Shown: positions 24,091 through 33,127, counted from the stretch's first letter. The stretch: DNA of 46,882 nucleotides from Lachnospiraceae bacterium (GCA_017535945.1 JAFXTJ010000121.1:1-46882); one strand, 5' to 3'. The notes: generated by a model not told the origin, from the letters alone. Numbers and translations are program-made.

Positions 24091-25800
24091 TTAATTTCTG
24101 TCCTTGATCCGGTAACGGATATGCTGTTCCCTCTTATTCTCAAACATCCGCTCATCCGCCAGCAGGTAGACCGCATGTGCGTTCCCGCCGTGGCATTCAT
24201 GCCGGAAGGCGTAGCCGATGGCCGCGCTGCGGAAGATCGTCTTGTCTTTGGCGTTCATCTCATCCAGATCGCTGTAGAGACGGCGCAGGCGCACACCGAA
24301 GCCGTCCGCGTTGGTGCGTTTCATCACCACGAGGAATTCGTCACCGCCCATCCGCGCGCATAACTCCTCGTCACCGAAATTGGCCTTGAGCGCCGTCGCG
24401 TAGTCCCTGAGCAGCTGGTCTCCCGCCGCGTGTCCGAGCCTGTCGTTGGTATCCTTGAGCCCGTTGACGTCCACGCTGACCAGGCAGTAATCCTCGCGGC
24501 TGCGGTCCAGATCCTCGAACACCTTATCCGCACGGGCCCTGTTGGCGAGGCCTGTCAGGGCATCCGCATAGGCGATGTTCTGCAGGGAGGCGTAATCCTT
24601 CTGCCGCGAGCCCGATTCGGAGATAAAGGAGAGGTAATTGACCACCTGGGAGCAGGCAAAGAGCATGGCTCCCAGCGGGAGCAGGTTGTGTCCCGTCTCG
24701 CGGTCCACATACGGCAGTCCCATCCGCCAGGCAAAGATGACGATCATGCTGACGGTGAGACAGACGATCACGGCCGCCAGTCCCATCATCGTCACGCGGC
24801 TCGCCGCGGGGTTGGTCTTCACCGTCAGGTTACGGATCAGATCCGGCATCTGGATCGCCACGCCCACCGCGGCCAGGAGATAGTAAGGGAACAGGGCGCG
24901 GTTCATATGCGCGATCCCGGTCACATGCAGCAGCACGACCACAATGAAGAACGCGGTCGTGAGCGGAAGCAGCTGCCGGTAGATCTTATCCGGAATGATA
25001 TGCTCCGTGTTCAGCGAGTTGTTCAGGATGATGCTTAACGGCAGCAGAGAATAGATCGACAGATAGTTGATGGTCGCGCCGACATCGGCGTTCATGACCA
25101 GGAAGGCCGCGTGGTCGTTGGTGATGAGCAGGATCCCCAGTACGGCGCACAGGATGCTGCCGTGCAGCTGCGGCTTCAGTTCCGGTACATTGCCCAGATA
25201 GATGAGGGTCAGGAATACAAAGCTCATGCCGAAGATCACCAGGAAAAAGCCGCATCCCAGGGAGAAGAAATTCCACCGGACGAGCATCGCCTCCAGATCT
25301 TCATGGGCACCGATATAGGGCGCGCTCATGACCCGGCCCGCGTGGGATTCCGTCCGGTAGAGCGTGATGCTCACATACTCTCCCGCGTAATCCTCGGGCA
25401 GAGACACGAGATGATAAGTGGATCCCACAAACCGCCTGTTGTGGTACCGGTCCATGGCAAAGCGGTCCACCACAACGCCGTTCACGCTGACTTCATAGGC
25501 CGCGTACCGGGTCTCAAACATGAGTGTGGGAAAAGGGATATCCCCCATGTCGGGCAGTTCCAGGGAGACCTGCAGATAATCCCCCCGCTTGGTAACGGGC
25601 AGCGTGGTGACATTGACCGAATCGTCCTCCAGCGGCATACTGTCTCCGCCGGCATCCGTCAGTTCTCCCCTGAGACGCCAGCCGTCCGACAGGATCCGAT
25701 AAGGGTAATGCGTCACATCCCCGATGATCCCCAGGATGATCGTCAGGAGTGCGATAAAGATCGCCACACACGAGGCACCGATCAGGATATTCCTACGCAT
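24091..25800 (-). CDS. Membrane diguanylate cyclase (GGDEF) with extracellular sensor, second of a pair
   Basis: 569 residues. An N-terminal membrane helix (about 5-27) leads to an extracellular beta-rich domain of some 150 residues, then seven or so membrane helices (about 180-395) and a C-terminal GGDEF domain with the active-site motif MGGDEF. The plan resembles 7TMR-DISM receptors. The position of the RxxD inhibitory site reads GDEE, so product inhibition by c-di-GMP is probably missing. GGDEF enzymes join two GTP into c-di-GMP. The ATG at 25800 is preceded by GGGGGAGG, and it overlaps the end of the upstream GGDEF gene by 8 bp, so the two are coupled. The ligand is not known. Confidence 0.9.
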   Translation of the reverse strand: MRRNILIGASCVAIFIALLTIILGIIGDVTHYPYRILSDGWRLRGELTDAGGDSMPLEDDSVNVTTLPVTKRGDYLQVSLELPDMGDIPFPTLMFETRYAAYEVSVNGVVVDRFAMDRYHNRRFVGSTYHLVSLPEDYAGEYVSITLYRTESHAGRVMSAPYIGAHEDLEAMLVRWNFFSLGCGFFLVIFGMSFVFLTLIYLGNVPELKPQLHGSILCAVLGILLITNDHAAFLVMNADVGATINYLSIYSLLPLSIILNNSLNTEHIIPDKIYRQLLPLTTAFFIVVVLLHVTGIAHMNRALFPYYLLAAVGVAIQMPDLIRNLTVKTNPAASRVTMMGLAAVIVCLTVSMIVIFAWRMGLPYVDRETGHNLLPLGAMLFACSQVVNYLSFISESGSRQKDYASLQNIAYADALTGLANRARADKVFEDLDRSREDYCLVSVDVNGLKDTNDRLGHAAGDQLLRDYATALKANFGDEELCARMGGDEFLVVMKRTNADGFGVRLRRLYSDLDEMNAKDKTIFRSAAIGYAFRHECHGGNAHAVYLLADERMFENKREQHIRYRIKDRN

Positions 25801-27562
25801 TGGCACCTCCCCCGGACTCCGCAGCCATGGCGGAGGGCGTGATGATCCCCCGCTGTCTGTGGTGTTCGTCCTTCATCGCATACATCCGCTCATCCGCCAG
25901 CATGTATACCGCCTGCACATTCTCCCCCTCCGAGCTGTCGGCGATGCCGTAGGAGAACGCATAACGGAAGGTCCCGCCGCGGCGGTTCGCCTCCTCCGTC
26001 CCCTGGATGAGGCTGCGCACATCGCTCTCCATCGCCTCCCGGCCGGTATCTTTGCGGATGACGATAAATTCATCTCCGCCCATCCGTCCGACCAGTTCGC
26101 AGTCCGAGAAGGCATCCTTCATCAGTTCCCCGAAGCCGGAGATCATCATGTCCCCGATGCTGTGTCCCTGTTTGTCGTTGACGATCTTGAGGCCGTCCAG
26201 ATCGATGCTGACGACCGCGTAGCGCGACATGACATCCGCGTCGAGTCCCGTCATGAACTGATCGCAGCTGGCCCGGTTGTCAAGTCCGGTCAGAGAATCC
26301 CGGAAGGCCATCCCGTACAGTTTCACCTTGGTCCGCGCCTCGGTCAGATGGTCGATGGAATGGAAGAAATAATTGAGCATGATCGAGAGAACGATGGCCA
26401 GAGCGCCCACCGTAATGAAATCGATCCCCGCGCTGTCATCCGTCTTGAACACATAGGCCATCAGATAGTACCGCAGGATCTCCAGGAAAATGGAGCAGAT
26501 GAAGAGCATGATCCCGACCAGCAGCACTCTCTCCGAACTCATCCCCACATAATTGCGTCTGGAGCTGCGGGCCTCCCGGTCGCAGCGGATGAGCACATAG
26601 ATCAGATAGATCCCCTCCGTCAGGATCATGGCATGGAAGATCGGCAGCATATGATTGATCATCAGGATCCTCGTGGCATGGAGTACGACCGCAAGCGTGG
26701 CCATTGACAGATCGAACACCAGCAGGATGCGCAGTACGCGCACTCTGGCACCCGCGGATCCGCTCGTGAGGATGTAGAGGATCATGATGGACGGGATAAA
26801 GTACAATGCCATGTACTCGAGCACATGGGAGATCACATCATTATGGATGATATAGGCGATGACCTCGTTGTAGCACAGGATATAGACTCCCAGAAAATGC
26901 GAGATCATGGCGCTGAAGAGGACCGATTTATCCTTGGCGGCGCCGATGATCAGGAAAGGGGAGAGCACAAGCAGCACAGCGCCGAAATAGAACATGAATA
27001 TCCCGATCAGCAGCGCAAGCCTGCGGGTCTGGAGATAATGCCGCATCAGATCCTCGGTATTGCCCAGCGTAACAGGATAAGCCGATGAGAACGCGTCATC
27101 GTCCGCCGCCGTCAGTTCGATCCGGAGGAAGTGGCCTCCGCAGGAGGAAGACAGCGGGACATAATGGACACTCTTCGGCACGAAATGCCCTTCCGGGATA
27201 TCGTAGCCGTAGCTGTAGACCAGAGAGCCGTTCTCAAAGACGCGGACCCGCGCCATCCTGCTCTTAAAGGTGACGCTGGGCGCATAGATGTCGATATCCT
27301 CCGGCAGAACGGTTTCCAGGGTCACCTTCTCCCCCGCCACGATACCGTCCGACTCAAAGCGCTCCAGTTTGGAATTGATATAATTCCGTCCCCGGTAATT
27401 GATCTTCCAGTTCCCGTCGATGACACGGCTCTCGTAGTTCTGCGGCGCATTAAAGATACTGCTGCCCATTCCCAGGATACCGGCCGGGATCAGCAGGGCG
27501 ATGAGGAAATACAGCAACACCCTCACATTAATGCTGTTTTTATTATCCGCAGTATCTGCCAT
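25793..27562 (-). CDS. Membrane diguanylate cyclase (GGDEF) with extracellular sensor, first of a pair
   Basis: 589 residues with the same plan as its downstream neighbour: membrane helix (about 13-33), extracellular beta-rich domain (about 40-185, with SSSCGGHFLRIELTAADDDAF), a bundle of membrane helices (about 190-400), then a GGDEF domain with RMGGDEFIVIRKD. The inhibitory RxxD site is absent (SDCE at its place). Sequence identity to the neighbour seems low outside the GGDEF domain, although the plan is shared; an old duplication with divergence of the sensor is likely. It starts 14 bp after the GH43 gene, with a poor ribosome site, and is therefore in the xylosidase operon. Confidence 0.9.
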   Translation of the reverse strand: MADTADNKNSINVRVLLYFLIALLIPAGILGMGSSIFNAPQNYESRVIDGNWKINYRGRNYINSKLERFESDGIVAGEKVTLETVLPEDIDIYAPSVTFKSRMARVRVFENGSLVYSYGYDIPEGHFVPKSVHYVPLSSSCGGHFLRIELTAADDDAFSSAYPVTLGNTEDLMRHYLQTRRLALLIGIFMFYFGAVLLVLSPFLIIGAAKDKSVLFSAMISHFLGVYILCYNEVIAYIIHNDVISHVLEYMALYFIPSIMILYILTSGSAGARVRVLRILLVFDLSMATLAVVLHATRILMINHMLPIFHAMILTEGIYLIYVLIRCDREARSSRRNYVGMSSERVLLVGIMLFICSIFLEILRYYLMAYVFKTDDSAGIDFITVGALAIVLSIMLNYFFHSIDHLTEARTKVKLYGMAFRDSLTGLDNRASCDQFMTGLDADVMSRYAVVSIDLDGLKIVNDKQGHSIGDMMISGFGELMKDAFSDCELVGRMGGDEFIVIRKDTGREAMESDVRSLIQGTEEANRRGGTFRYAFSYGIADSSEGENVQAVYMLADERMYAMKDEHHRQRGIITPSAMAAESGGGANA

Positions 27563-27576
27563 ACTTTTTCAGTCCG

Positions 27577-29205
27577 CTACCCTTCCCTCAAAAAGATCAG
27601 ATGCGGATCGGTAAATACCGCCTCGCTCTCCTCGGCGAAGAAGCCGAGAAATACACCGGTAAAGGTCATATGCGCCGTGACCTCCGTGCACAGCGCCGCC
27701 ACGGCACCCTCGTCCAGCAATTCATAACGCATGCCGTCCACGGAATAATACAGATGGTAATTCTCCGTATCGGAGGTGATCCGGAGTCTCACGCGGGACC
27801 CGGGGACCATGACTCTCTTCTCCTGCTCGATATTATACACCCGGAGCCGGCTCATAACAAAGAACGCGCCGTCCTCCTTGGTCAGGAGGATGTCCAGATG
27901 ATGCTCGCAGCTGTAATAGGCGCTGATCCCGGCTCCGCCGGCAAAAGGTTCGTCATTCTCCGCCGACACCAGCCGGACCTCGGTATCCAGAGAGGAGAGG
28001 AACTCCTCCTGCCGGACACCGGCAAACGTCGGCGAGAGATGCGCGCCGTCCCAGTCATCCAGCGAGATCTGCCCGCCGTTTAAGCGGATCGTGTTCTCCT
28101 CCGTGTCAAACTCATAGCGCGGCATATCCGGTGTCCGGATAAAGGTGAACGCGCGCTCGTCAAACAGCTCCGTAAGCGAGTATTCCCGCATCTGTCTTGC
28201 TTTTGCATCCTCCGAAGGGATCACCGGCTCATCAAAAAAACCGTCGGTCTCACGCTCGAGATCCGCCACCCAGCCCTCATCGCGGGCGGTCTCATCCGGC
28301 GCTCTGCCGCCGGGGAGATTGGCTTCCATGCGGAGATCGATCCTGCCGCCCCGGCCGACGAAGGGCCAGCCGTCCTCCCAGCGCACGGGCGCGAGGAAAG
28401 TCTCCCGTCCGAGATTGTGCAGCATCAGGTGCGGGAGCTTGCGCACACCGAGACAGACCATCCACAGTCTGCCGTTTTTATCATCCACCAGATCCGCATG
28501 ACCGGTGCAGGCGATAACGGATTCCTTAAACTCCGCATGGGACAGGATGGGATTGTCGGGACAGGGCACGTAAGGTCCGTACGGGGCGCTGCTCCGCAGC
28601 ATCGTCACGCGGTGGCCGTATTCCGTGCCGCCCTCGGCCAGCATCAGATAATAACGGCCCGCGATCTTGTAGAGATGCGGTCCCTCGGCGTCCCGTCCGC
28701 CACAGCCTCTGGTCAGGAGGCGGGAGGGTGTCTTCATCTCGCCCGTCAGCGGGTCGATCTCGGACATATAGATCCCGAGTTCCCCCTGTTCACTGCGGTT
28801 GGACAGGAAATAGCAGGTGTCGTCCGCGAACAGCAACGACGGGTCGATGCCCTGCTGCCGGACGTAGACCGGATCCGACCACGGGCCCGACGGATTCGCC
28901 GCGTGCACGATGAAATTGCCGCCGCCGGACACATTGGTGCAGGTGACGTAGAAGAGCCCGTCGTGATGACGGATCGTCGGCGCATAGAGGCCCCGCGAAT
29001 GCGGTGTCCCCGTGAAGTCCATCTGGGATGCCCTCGTGATCACATGGCCGACACAGTGCCAGTCCGTCAGATTCCTGCTGCGGAAGACCGGGATCCCCGG
29101 AAAAAACTCAAAGGTGGAAGTGACCAGATAGAAGCAGTCGTCCACTCGACAGATGCTGGGATCCGGATGAAAACCGGGCAGGATCGGATTGCGATAACTC
29201 CTCAT
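27577..29205 (-). CDS. Glycoside hydrolase family 43 (beta-xylosidase/arabinofuranosidase type)
   Basis: 542 residues. NPILPGFHPDPSICRV carries the catalytic base Asp of the five-bladed propeller, GIDPSLLFADD the second Asp, and AEGPHLYK the general acid Glu. A C-terminal beta-sandwich of about 200 residues (from about 330) is the GH43 XynB-like domain (Glyco_hydro_43_C2). No signal peptide, so it probably cleaves imported xylo-oligosaccharides inside the cell. The start at 29205 follows AAGGGGAAGAGC; the ORF continues eight codons more without a site. It heads an operon with two GGDEF genes. Confidence 0.94.
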   Translation of the reverse strand: MRSYRNPILPGFHPDPSICRVDDCFYLVTSTFEFFPGIPVFRSRNLTDWHCVGHVITRASQMDFTGTPHSRGLYAPTIRHHDGLFYVTCTNVSGGGNFIVHAANPSGPWSDPVYVRQQGIDPSLLFADDTCYFLSNRSEQGELGIYMSEIDPLTGEMKTPSRLLTRGCGGRDAEGPHLYKIAGRYYLMLAEGGTEYGHRVTMLRSSAPYGPYVPCPDNPILSHAEFKESVIACTGHADLVDDKNGRLWMVCLGVRKLPHLMLHNLGRETFLAPVRWEDGWPFVGRGGRIDLRMEANLPGGRAPDETARDEGWVADLERETDGFFDEPVIPSEDAKARQMREYSLTELFDERAFTFIRTPDMPRYEFDTEENTIRLNGGQISLDDWDGAHLSPTFAGVRQEEFLSSLDTEVRLVSAENDEPFAGGAGISAYYSCEHHLDILLTKEDGAFFVMSRLRVYNIEQEKRVMVPGSRVRLRITSDTENYHLYYSVDGMRYELLDEGAVAALCTEVTAHMTFTGVFLGFFAEESEAVFTDPHLIFLREG

Positions 29206-29258
29206 GCTCTTCCCCTTATCATATATCAACAGTCGTCATTACGGCTTTCCATGGAAAA

Positions 29259-29288
29259 GAGGTTCGGCGCGCCGCGGCACCGAGCCTC
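29259..29288 (-). promoter_or_regulatory. Inverted repeat at the 5' end of the GH43 transcript
   Basis: Arms GAGGTTCGG (29259-29267) and CCGAGCCTC (29280-29288) form a 9-bp stem with one G-T pair. The predicted transcription start lies at about 29286, so the stem covers the first 25-30 bases of the mRNA. It may be an mRNA-stabilising 5' hairpin or an operator. Confidence 0.45.
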
Positions 29289-29292
29289 TACT

Positions 29293-29301
29293 ATTATAAC
29301 A
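29293..29301 (-). promoter_or_regulatory. Extended -10 promoter of the GH43 operon
   Basis: On the minus strand TGTTATAAT (TGn plus perfect TATAAT). No good -35. The upstream 40 bp are A/T-rich. Confidence 0.55.
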
Positions 29302-29343
29302 CATCACAGATCAAAATCTCTATTATTTTATTAAATTTTTCTG

Positions 29344-29358
29344 AAAAACGCTGTTTTT
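29344..29358 (-). terminator. Weak hairpin after minC
   Basis: AAAAAC/GTTTTT stem with a 3-nt loop, 18 bp past the minC stop, in A/T-rich sequence. It is a possible weak terminator of the HD-pilT-HAD-minC operon; nothing better is seen before the GH43 promoter. Confidence 0.3.
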
Positions 29359-29375
29359 ATGATTTTTTATGTCGG

Positions 29376-30155
29376 TCAGATTATCCTGTTCTCTTTGATG
29401 AATTCGGGATAGGACATCCGGACCACTTCACCGCCCTTGATACATGCCACCTCGACCAGACGCTTTTTGCCGAAGGGCTGCCTTTTCGAACGGGAAGATC
29501 CCCGGTACCCTTCCATGGCACCGATCGACAGGGACTGCGGTTTCAGATTGGCGGACATCACGATGGCGGAGCTGTTGCCTTCATATCCGGCACTGACCTC
29601 GCCGAAGAGGCTGCCCAGCACATAGACGCTGCCGTTTGCTTCCACGCGCCCGCCCTCGCGGACATCCCCGAGGATCACCAGGCTGTACTCCGAACGGATC
29701 GTCTCGCCGCTCTTCACGGGGCCGGTATGGATGATGGCGAAATCGCCGGACAGCTGCCGTTCCAGTTCCTTGAGGATCTCACGGTCCGCGGGCGAGAGTT
29801 CCTCCGTATCGCCAAAGGTCCTGCCCTGTTCGTCGTCCTCTTCTTCATCTATGGCATCTTCCGTGTCAAAGATCTCATCGGCGGTCAGATGCCGGGGTTC
29901 CAGCGGCGGCTCAACAACGAGATCCGTCACGGTCACATGGGCGTTCCGGCGGATGATGGCCAGCAGTTCCTCCTGCTCCTCCTCCGAGAGATTCCTGCCC
30001 CGGATCCTGACGGGGAATCTGGCATCCCTGAAGAAATGCGCAGAGGTGCCGATCCGCTCCGCCAGTTCGTCGCGCAGCTCCTCAAAGGACGCTTCCGCGT
30101 CCAGTACCAGGATCACACCTTTATCCGTCCCTTTGATATTCACATATCCGGTCAT
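29376..30155 (-). CDS. minC: Septum site-determining protein MinC
   Basis: 259 residues. The N-terminal domain (about 1-105) begins MTGYVNIKGTDKGVILVLD and contains FFRDARFPVRIRGR. An acidic linker (about 115-150) is longer than usual. The C-terminal beta-helix domain (about 155-245) has IIHTGPVKSGETI, LVILGDVREGGRVEANGSVYVLGSLFG. MinC inhibits FtsZ polymerisation and needs MinD to reach the membrane. minD and minE are not next to it in this window; here minC ends an operon with an HD protein, pilT and a HAD phosphatase. Its ATG overlaps the HAD stop by four bases. Confidence 0.93.
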   Translation of the reverse strand: MTGYVNIKGTDKGVILVLDAEASFEELRDELAERIGTSAHFFRDARFPVRIRGRNLSEEEQEELLAIIRRNAHVTVTDLVVEPPLEPRHLTADEIFDTEDAIDEEEDDEQGRTFGDTEELSPADREILKELERQLSGDFAIIHTGPVKSGETIRSEYSLVILGDVREGGRVEANGSVYVLGSLFGEVSAGYEGNSSAIVMSANLKPQSLSIGAMEGYRGSSRSKRQPFGKKRLVEVACIKGGEVVRMSYPEFIKENRII

Positions 30156-30805
30156 GAGATCAGCACCTCCGGTATCCGGGCCGGCGTCTCCGCGATGAGA
30201 TCCGCTCCGGCCTCTGTCAGTTCCTCTCTGCTCCCGTATCCGTACAGGACGCCGACGGAAGCGGTCCCCGCCGCTTTTGCGCCCAGGATATCATATTTCC
30301 GGTCCCCGATCATCACCGCTTCGGCTGCCGCGCCCCGCACACCGTACGCCGCCAGCGCCCTGCGGATGAGGACATCCTTGCCCGAGTCGGCTTCGCTCAT
30401 ATCCGGGCCGAACAGATCATCGAAATACGGCTGCAGCCCCGAATGCTCCAGGACCCTGACCGCGATCTCCTCCGGTTTGGATGTCACAACGGCGAGCCGC
30501 ATGCCGGCATCGCGCAGCTGTTTCAGCGCATCAAACACGCCGTCATAGACCGGCGCGTCCTTGTATCCTTCCGTGTTGTAGTACGAGCGGTAGATGCCGA
30601 TCGCTTCCTCCACGGCAGCCTCATCGAGGCCCGCATAATAACGCAGGGAATGTCCGAGCGGCGGACCGATATAGCGCCGCAGTTCTTCATCGGAGAGTTC
30701 CGTGATGCCGAAATGTGCCAGAGCCTGCCGGATCGAACGCCCCACACCGAATTCCGACTGCGTGAGCGTGCCGTCCAGGTCAAAAAAGCAGAAAGAAAAC
30801 CCCAT
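30152..30805 (-). CDS. HAD family hydrolase, phosphoglycolate phosphatase-like
   Basis: 217 residues. HAD motif I FFDLDGTLTQS is at the start, then a four-helix C1 cap (about 15-85), motif II VVTSKP, motif III with the Lys of GKDVLIRRAL, and motif IV MIGDRKYDILGAKAAG. This is the Gph/PGP-like subgroup; the cellular substrate cannot be assigned. The gene starts six bases after the pilT stop and overlaps minC by four bases. Confidence 0.9.
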   Translation of the reverse strand: MGFSFCFFDLDGTLTQSEFGVGRSIRQALAHFGITELSDEELRRYIGPPLGHSLRYYAGLDEAAVEEAIGIYRSYYNTEGYKDAPVYDGVFDALKQLRDAGMRLAVVTSKPEEIAVRVLEHSGLQPYFDDLFGPDMSEADSGKDVLIRRALAAYGVRGAAAEAVMIGDRKYDILGAKAAGTASVGVLYGYGSREELTEAGADLIAETPARIPEVLIS

Positions 30806-30811
30806 CGCCGG

Positions 30812-31891
30812 TCAGATCCGCAGCCCCAGCTTCATGGACATGGTGTCGGGATCCTGCGCGAAGCGGACGGCGCTCTCCGGGTTGATCTTGCCCTGCTGGA
30901 AGAGCTGCATCAGCGCGTCATCCATCGTGATCATGCCGAGCTTGCGGTTGGTCTGCATCACGGTGATCAGCTGATGCGTCTTGCCTTCGCGGATCATATT
31001 GCGGACCGCGCCGTTGACATGCAGCACCTCAAATGCCGCGAGCCGTCTCTTGCCGTCCGCGGTGGGGACGAGCTGCTGGGAAACGATGGCTTCGAGCACG
31101 TTAGCGAGCTGGATCCGGATCTGCTGCTGCTGATGCGGCGGGAACACATCGATCATACGGTCCACGGTGCTGGCCGCACCGATCGTGTGCAGGGTCGAGA
31201 GGACCAGATGGCCCGTCTCGGCCGCGGTGACCGCCGTGGAGATCGTCTCCAGATCGCGCATCTCGCCGACCAGGATCACGTCCGGGTCCTCGCGCAGTGC
31301 GGCGCGGAGCGCATCCGCGTAGGAATTGGAGTCCAGACCGATCTCCCGCTGGTTCACGATGGCCTTATCATGGCGGTACAGGAATTCGATCGGATCCTCC
31401 AGTGTGATGATATGCGCCTCCAGATGGGAATTGATCTGGTCGATGATCGAAGCGAGCGTGGTCGATTTGCCGCTGCCGGTGGGGCCGGTCACCAGGACCA
31501 GACCGCGTCTCCTGTTATAGAGATCCACCACGGACTGCGGGATCCCCAGCTCCTGTGCGTCCGGAACCTCGGTCGCCACCAGACGGAATGCCAGGGCGAT
31601 GGAACTCCTCTGTTTGAACACATTTGCGCGGAAGCGCCCGATCGCCGGCACGGAAAAGGACATGTCCAGCTGGCCGTTCTCCTCAAACCGGGCACGCTGT
31701 GACTCATTGACGATGCTGTCGGCAATCGCCTTGGTATCCGGCGGGAGCATGCGCCCGTAATGGTCCATTGTGATCAGCTGCCCGTTGATCCGCATCTTGG
31801 GCGGTATACCGACGGTGATATGCACATCGGAGGCATCCGAGTTCTTGGCTTCCGTGAGGATCTGTTCGAGGATCGACATCTGTCCTTCCAT
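30812..31891 (-). CDS. pilT: Type IV pilus retraction ATPase PilT
   Basis: 359 residues, typical. An N-terminal PAS-like domain (ILTEAKNSDASDVHITVG) precedes the RecA-like ATPase with Walker A VTGPTGSGKST, Asp box EDPIEF, Walker B ILVGEMRD and His box TGHLVLSTLHT. The C-terminal AVRNMIREGKTHQL matches the AIRNLIRE motif of PilT, which separates it from PilB. PilT pulls pili back, giving twitching or DNA uptake. No other pilus gene is in the window. It follows the HD protein by 35 bp. An alternative ATG four codons in (31879) also has a good ribosome site (GGAAGGACAG). Confidence 0.94.
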   Translation of the reverse strand: MEGQMSILEQILTEAKNSDASDVHITVGIPPKMRINGQLITMDHYGRMLPPDTKAIADSIVNESQRARFEENGQLDMSFSVPAIGRFRANVFKQRSSIALAFRLVATEVPDAQELGIPQSVVDLYNRRRGLVLVTGPTGSGKSTTLASIIDQINSHLEAHIITLEDPIEFLYRHDKAIVNQREIGLDSNSYADALRAALREDPDVILVGEMRDLETISTAVTAAETGHLVLSTLHTIGAASTVDRMIDVFPPHQQQQIRIQLANVLEAIVSQQLVPTADGKRRLAAFEVLHVNGAVRNMIREGKTHQLITVMQTNRKLGMITMDDALMQLFQQGKINPESAVRFAQDPDTMSMKLGLRI

Positions 31892-31926
31892 TGCTTTTTC
31901 TCCCTGTTATTGAACGGTATCTGCGG

Positions 31927-33027
31927 TCATGAGAACCCGAACTTCCTGAGCGCGTCGGGGTCCATCACATGGCGGTTGTCCATGGTCTTCTGGATATCAC
32001 TGATCTCCAGATCGTCGTAGGTCTCACGGTCGCTCAGATCGATGATCTCGTTGCGGCTGAAGGTGAGCACCACGGGACGCAGCAGATCTTTCGGATTGGT
32101 GCGGATGACCAGCGCCTTTTCCCCGGTGCTAAGTTCCACGCTGGTGCCGGGCGCAAGGATATTGATGGAATTCATGAGCGCGTTCACCACCTCGGGTTCA
32201 TAGACATCCGGGCGTTCCAGCATCTTGCGCAGCGTCAGCACCTCCGAGAGCGGCGGCTGATCCATCCGGACCGCCGTGTCGGAGTCATAGGTGTCCGCCA
32301 CAAGCAGGATCTTGGCCCCGATCACGGATTTCATCCGTTTCAGTTCCTCCTCGCTGTTCTGCACCTCGAGGATATGCTGCGCCTGGACGCAGATCCGTTT
32401 CATGTTCGGATTGGACGCATAGAGATTGCCGATGAGATCAAAGCCGCCCACTTCCGCATGCAGCAGGCGGATCCGGTCCTCCGGCATCACCTCGCGTTCG
32501 GAGAAGATCTTCTGGTCCACATCCAGCTTGCCGATGTCATGCAGCACCGCCGCCGTCACCACTTCCTGCTGATCCGAGAGCGGCACGACCATCGTATGGG
32601 AGATCAGTGCGCACAGGATCGCCACGTTGAGGCTGTGTTTATAGATGTAATCATCCGCGGACCGGAGACCCTGGATGAAGTTCACCTTATCCTTCTGATT
32701 GCCGTATTGCCGGACGATGCTGTCCACGATCTGCGTGATATGATTGGTCTTGCCGGTCCTGCGGCAGGACTCCATCTCGTCCTGGATCTGGAACGCCATC
32801 ATGGTCTGGAAGCGCTCGAATTCCCTGTCCTCATCCGTCATGGGCGGGACCGGTTCGGCGGGCTCGAGGATGAAGAGTCCGATCAGGCCGAAGCCTTTGA
32901 TGTTCTGTATGCTCTGCGTATCCTTCAGGACTGTCGCGCGGTCATAGAGCATGACGCCTTTCTTGGAGAAAATGGGCCGCGCGATGCGCATGCCGGGTTT
33001 GAGTTCTTCGAGTCGGATAAACCGCAT
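31927..33027 (-). CDS. HD-domain protein, degenerate HD-GYP family
   Basis: 366 residues. The N-terminal DUF3391-like region (MRFIRLEELKPGMRIARPIF) is typical of HD-GYP proteins. The HD domain (about 110-320) keeps YKHSLNVA, VLHDIGKLD, a later His in LLHAEVGG and VADTYDSDTA, so the metal site is mostly complete. The GYP motif that reads HHExxDGxGYP in active c-di-GMP hydrolases is not there; the region reads QAQHILEVQNSEEEL. It may be a c-di-GMP binder or act on another nucleotide. The start at 33027 follows GGGAGGGATCAAT; upstream frame lies inside the promoter. First gene of the operon with pilT, HAD and minC. Confidence 0.88.
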   Translation of the reverse strand: MRFIRLEELKPGMRIARPIFSKKGVMLYDRATVLKDTQSIQNIKGFGLIGLFILEPAEPVPPMTDEDREFERFQTMMAFQIQDEMESCRRTGKTNHITQIVDSIVRQYGNQKDKVNFIQGLRSADDYIYKHSLNVAILCALISHTMVVPLSDQQEVVTAAVLHDIGKLDVDQKIFSEREVMPEDRIRLLHAEVGGFDLIGNLYASNPNMKRICVQAQHILEVQNSEEELKRMKSVIGAKILLVADTYDSDTAVRMDQPPLSEVLTLRKMLERPDVYEPEVVNALMNSINILAPGTSVELSTGEKALVIRTNPKDLLRPVVLTFSRNEIIDLSDRETYDDLEISDIQKTMDNRHVMDPDALRKFGFS

Positions 33028-33072
33028 ATTGATCCCTCCCGAGACTGAACGATCGATCGTGCACAAAAAACC

Positions 33073-33108
33073 GATAACAATTTTATCAGATAATCGTGAG
33101 GATGACAA
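33073..33108 (-). promoter_or_regulatory. Promoter with GATAA half-sites, HD-pilT-minC operon
   Basis: On the minus strand TTGTCA (33103-33108), 17-bp spacer, TAAAAT (33080-33085). Over the -10 box lies an inverted repeat GATAA-CAATT-TTATC (33073-33087), followed after one base by another GATAA (33089-33093). A 12-bp palindrome ACGATCGATCGT is in the leader at 33049-33060. Confidence 0.6.
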
Positions 33109-33127
33109 GAGATTCGATACGTGTTAT

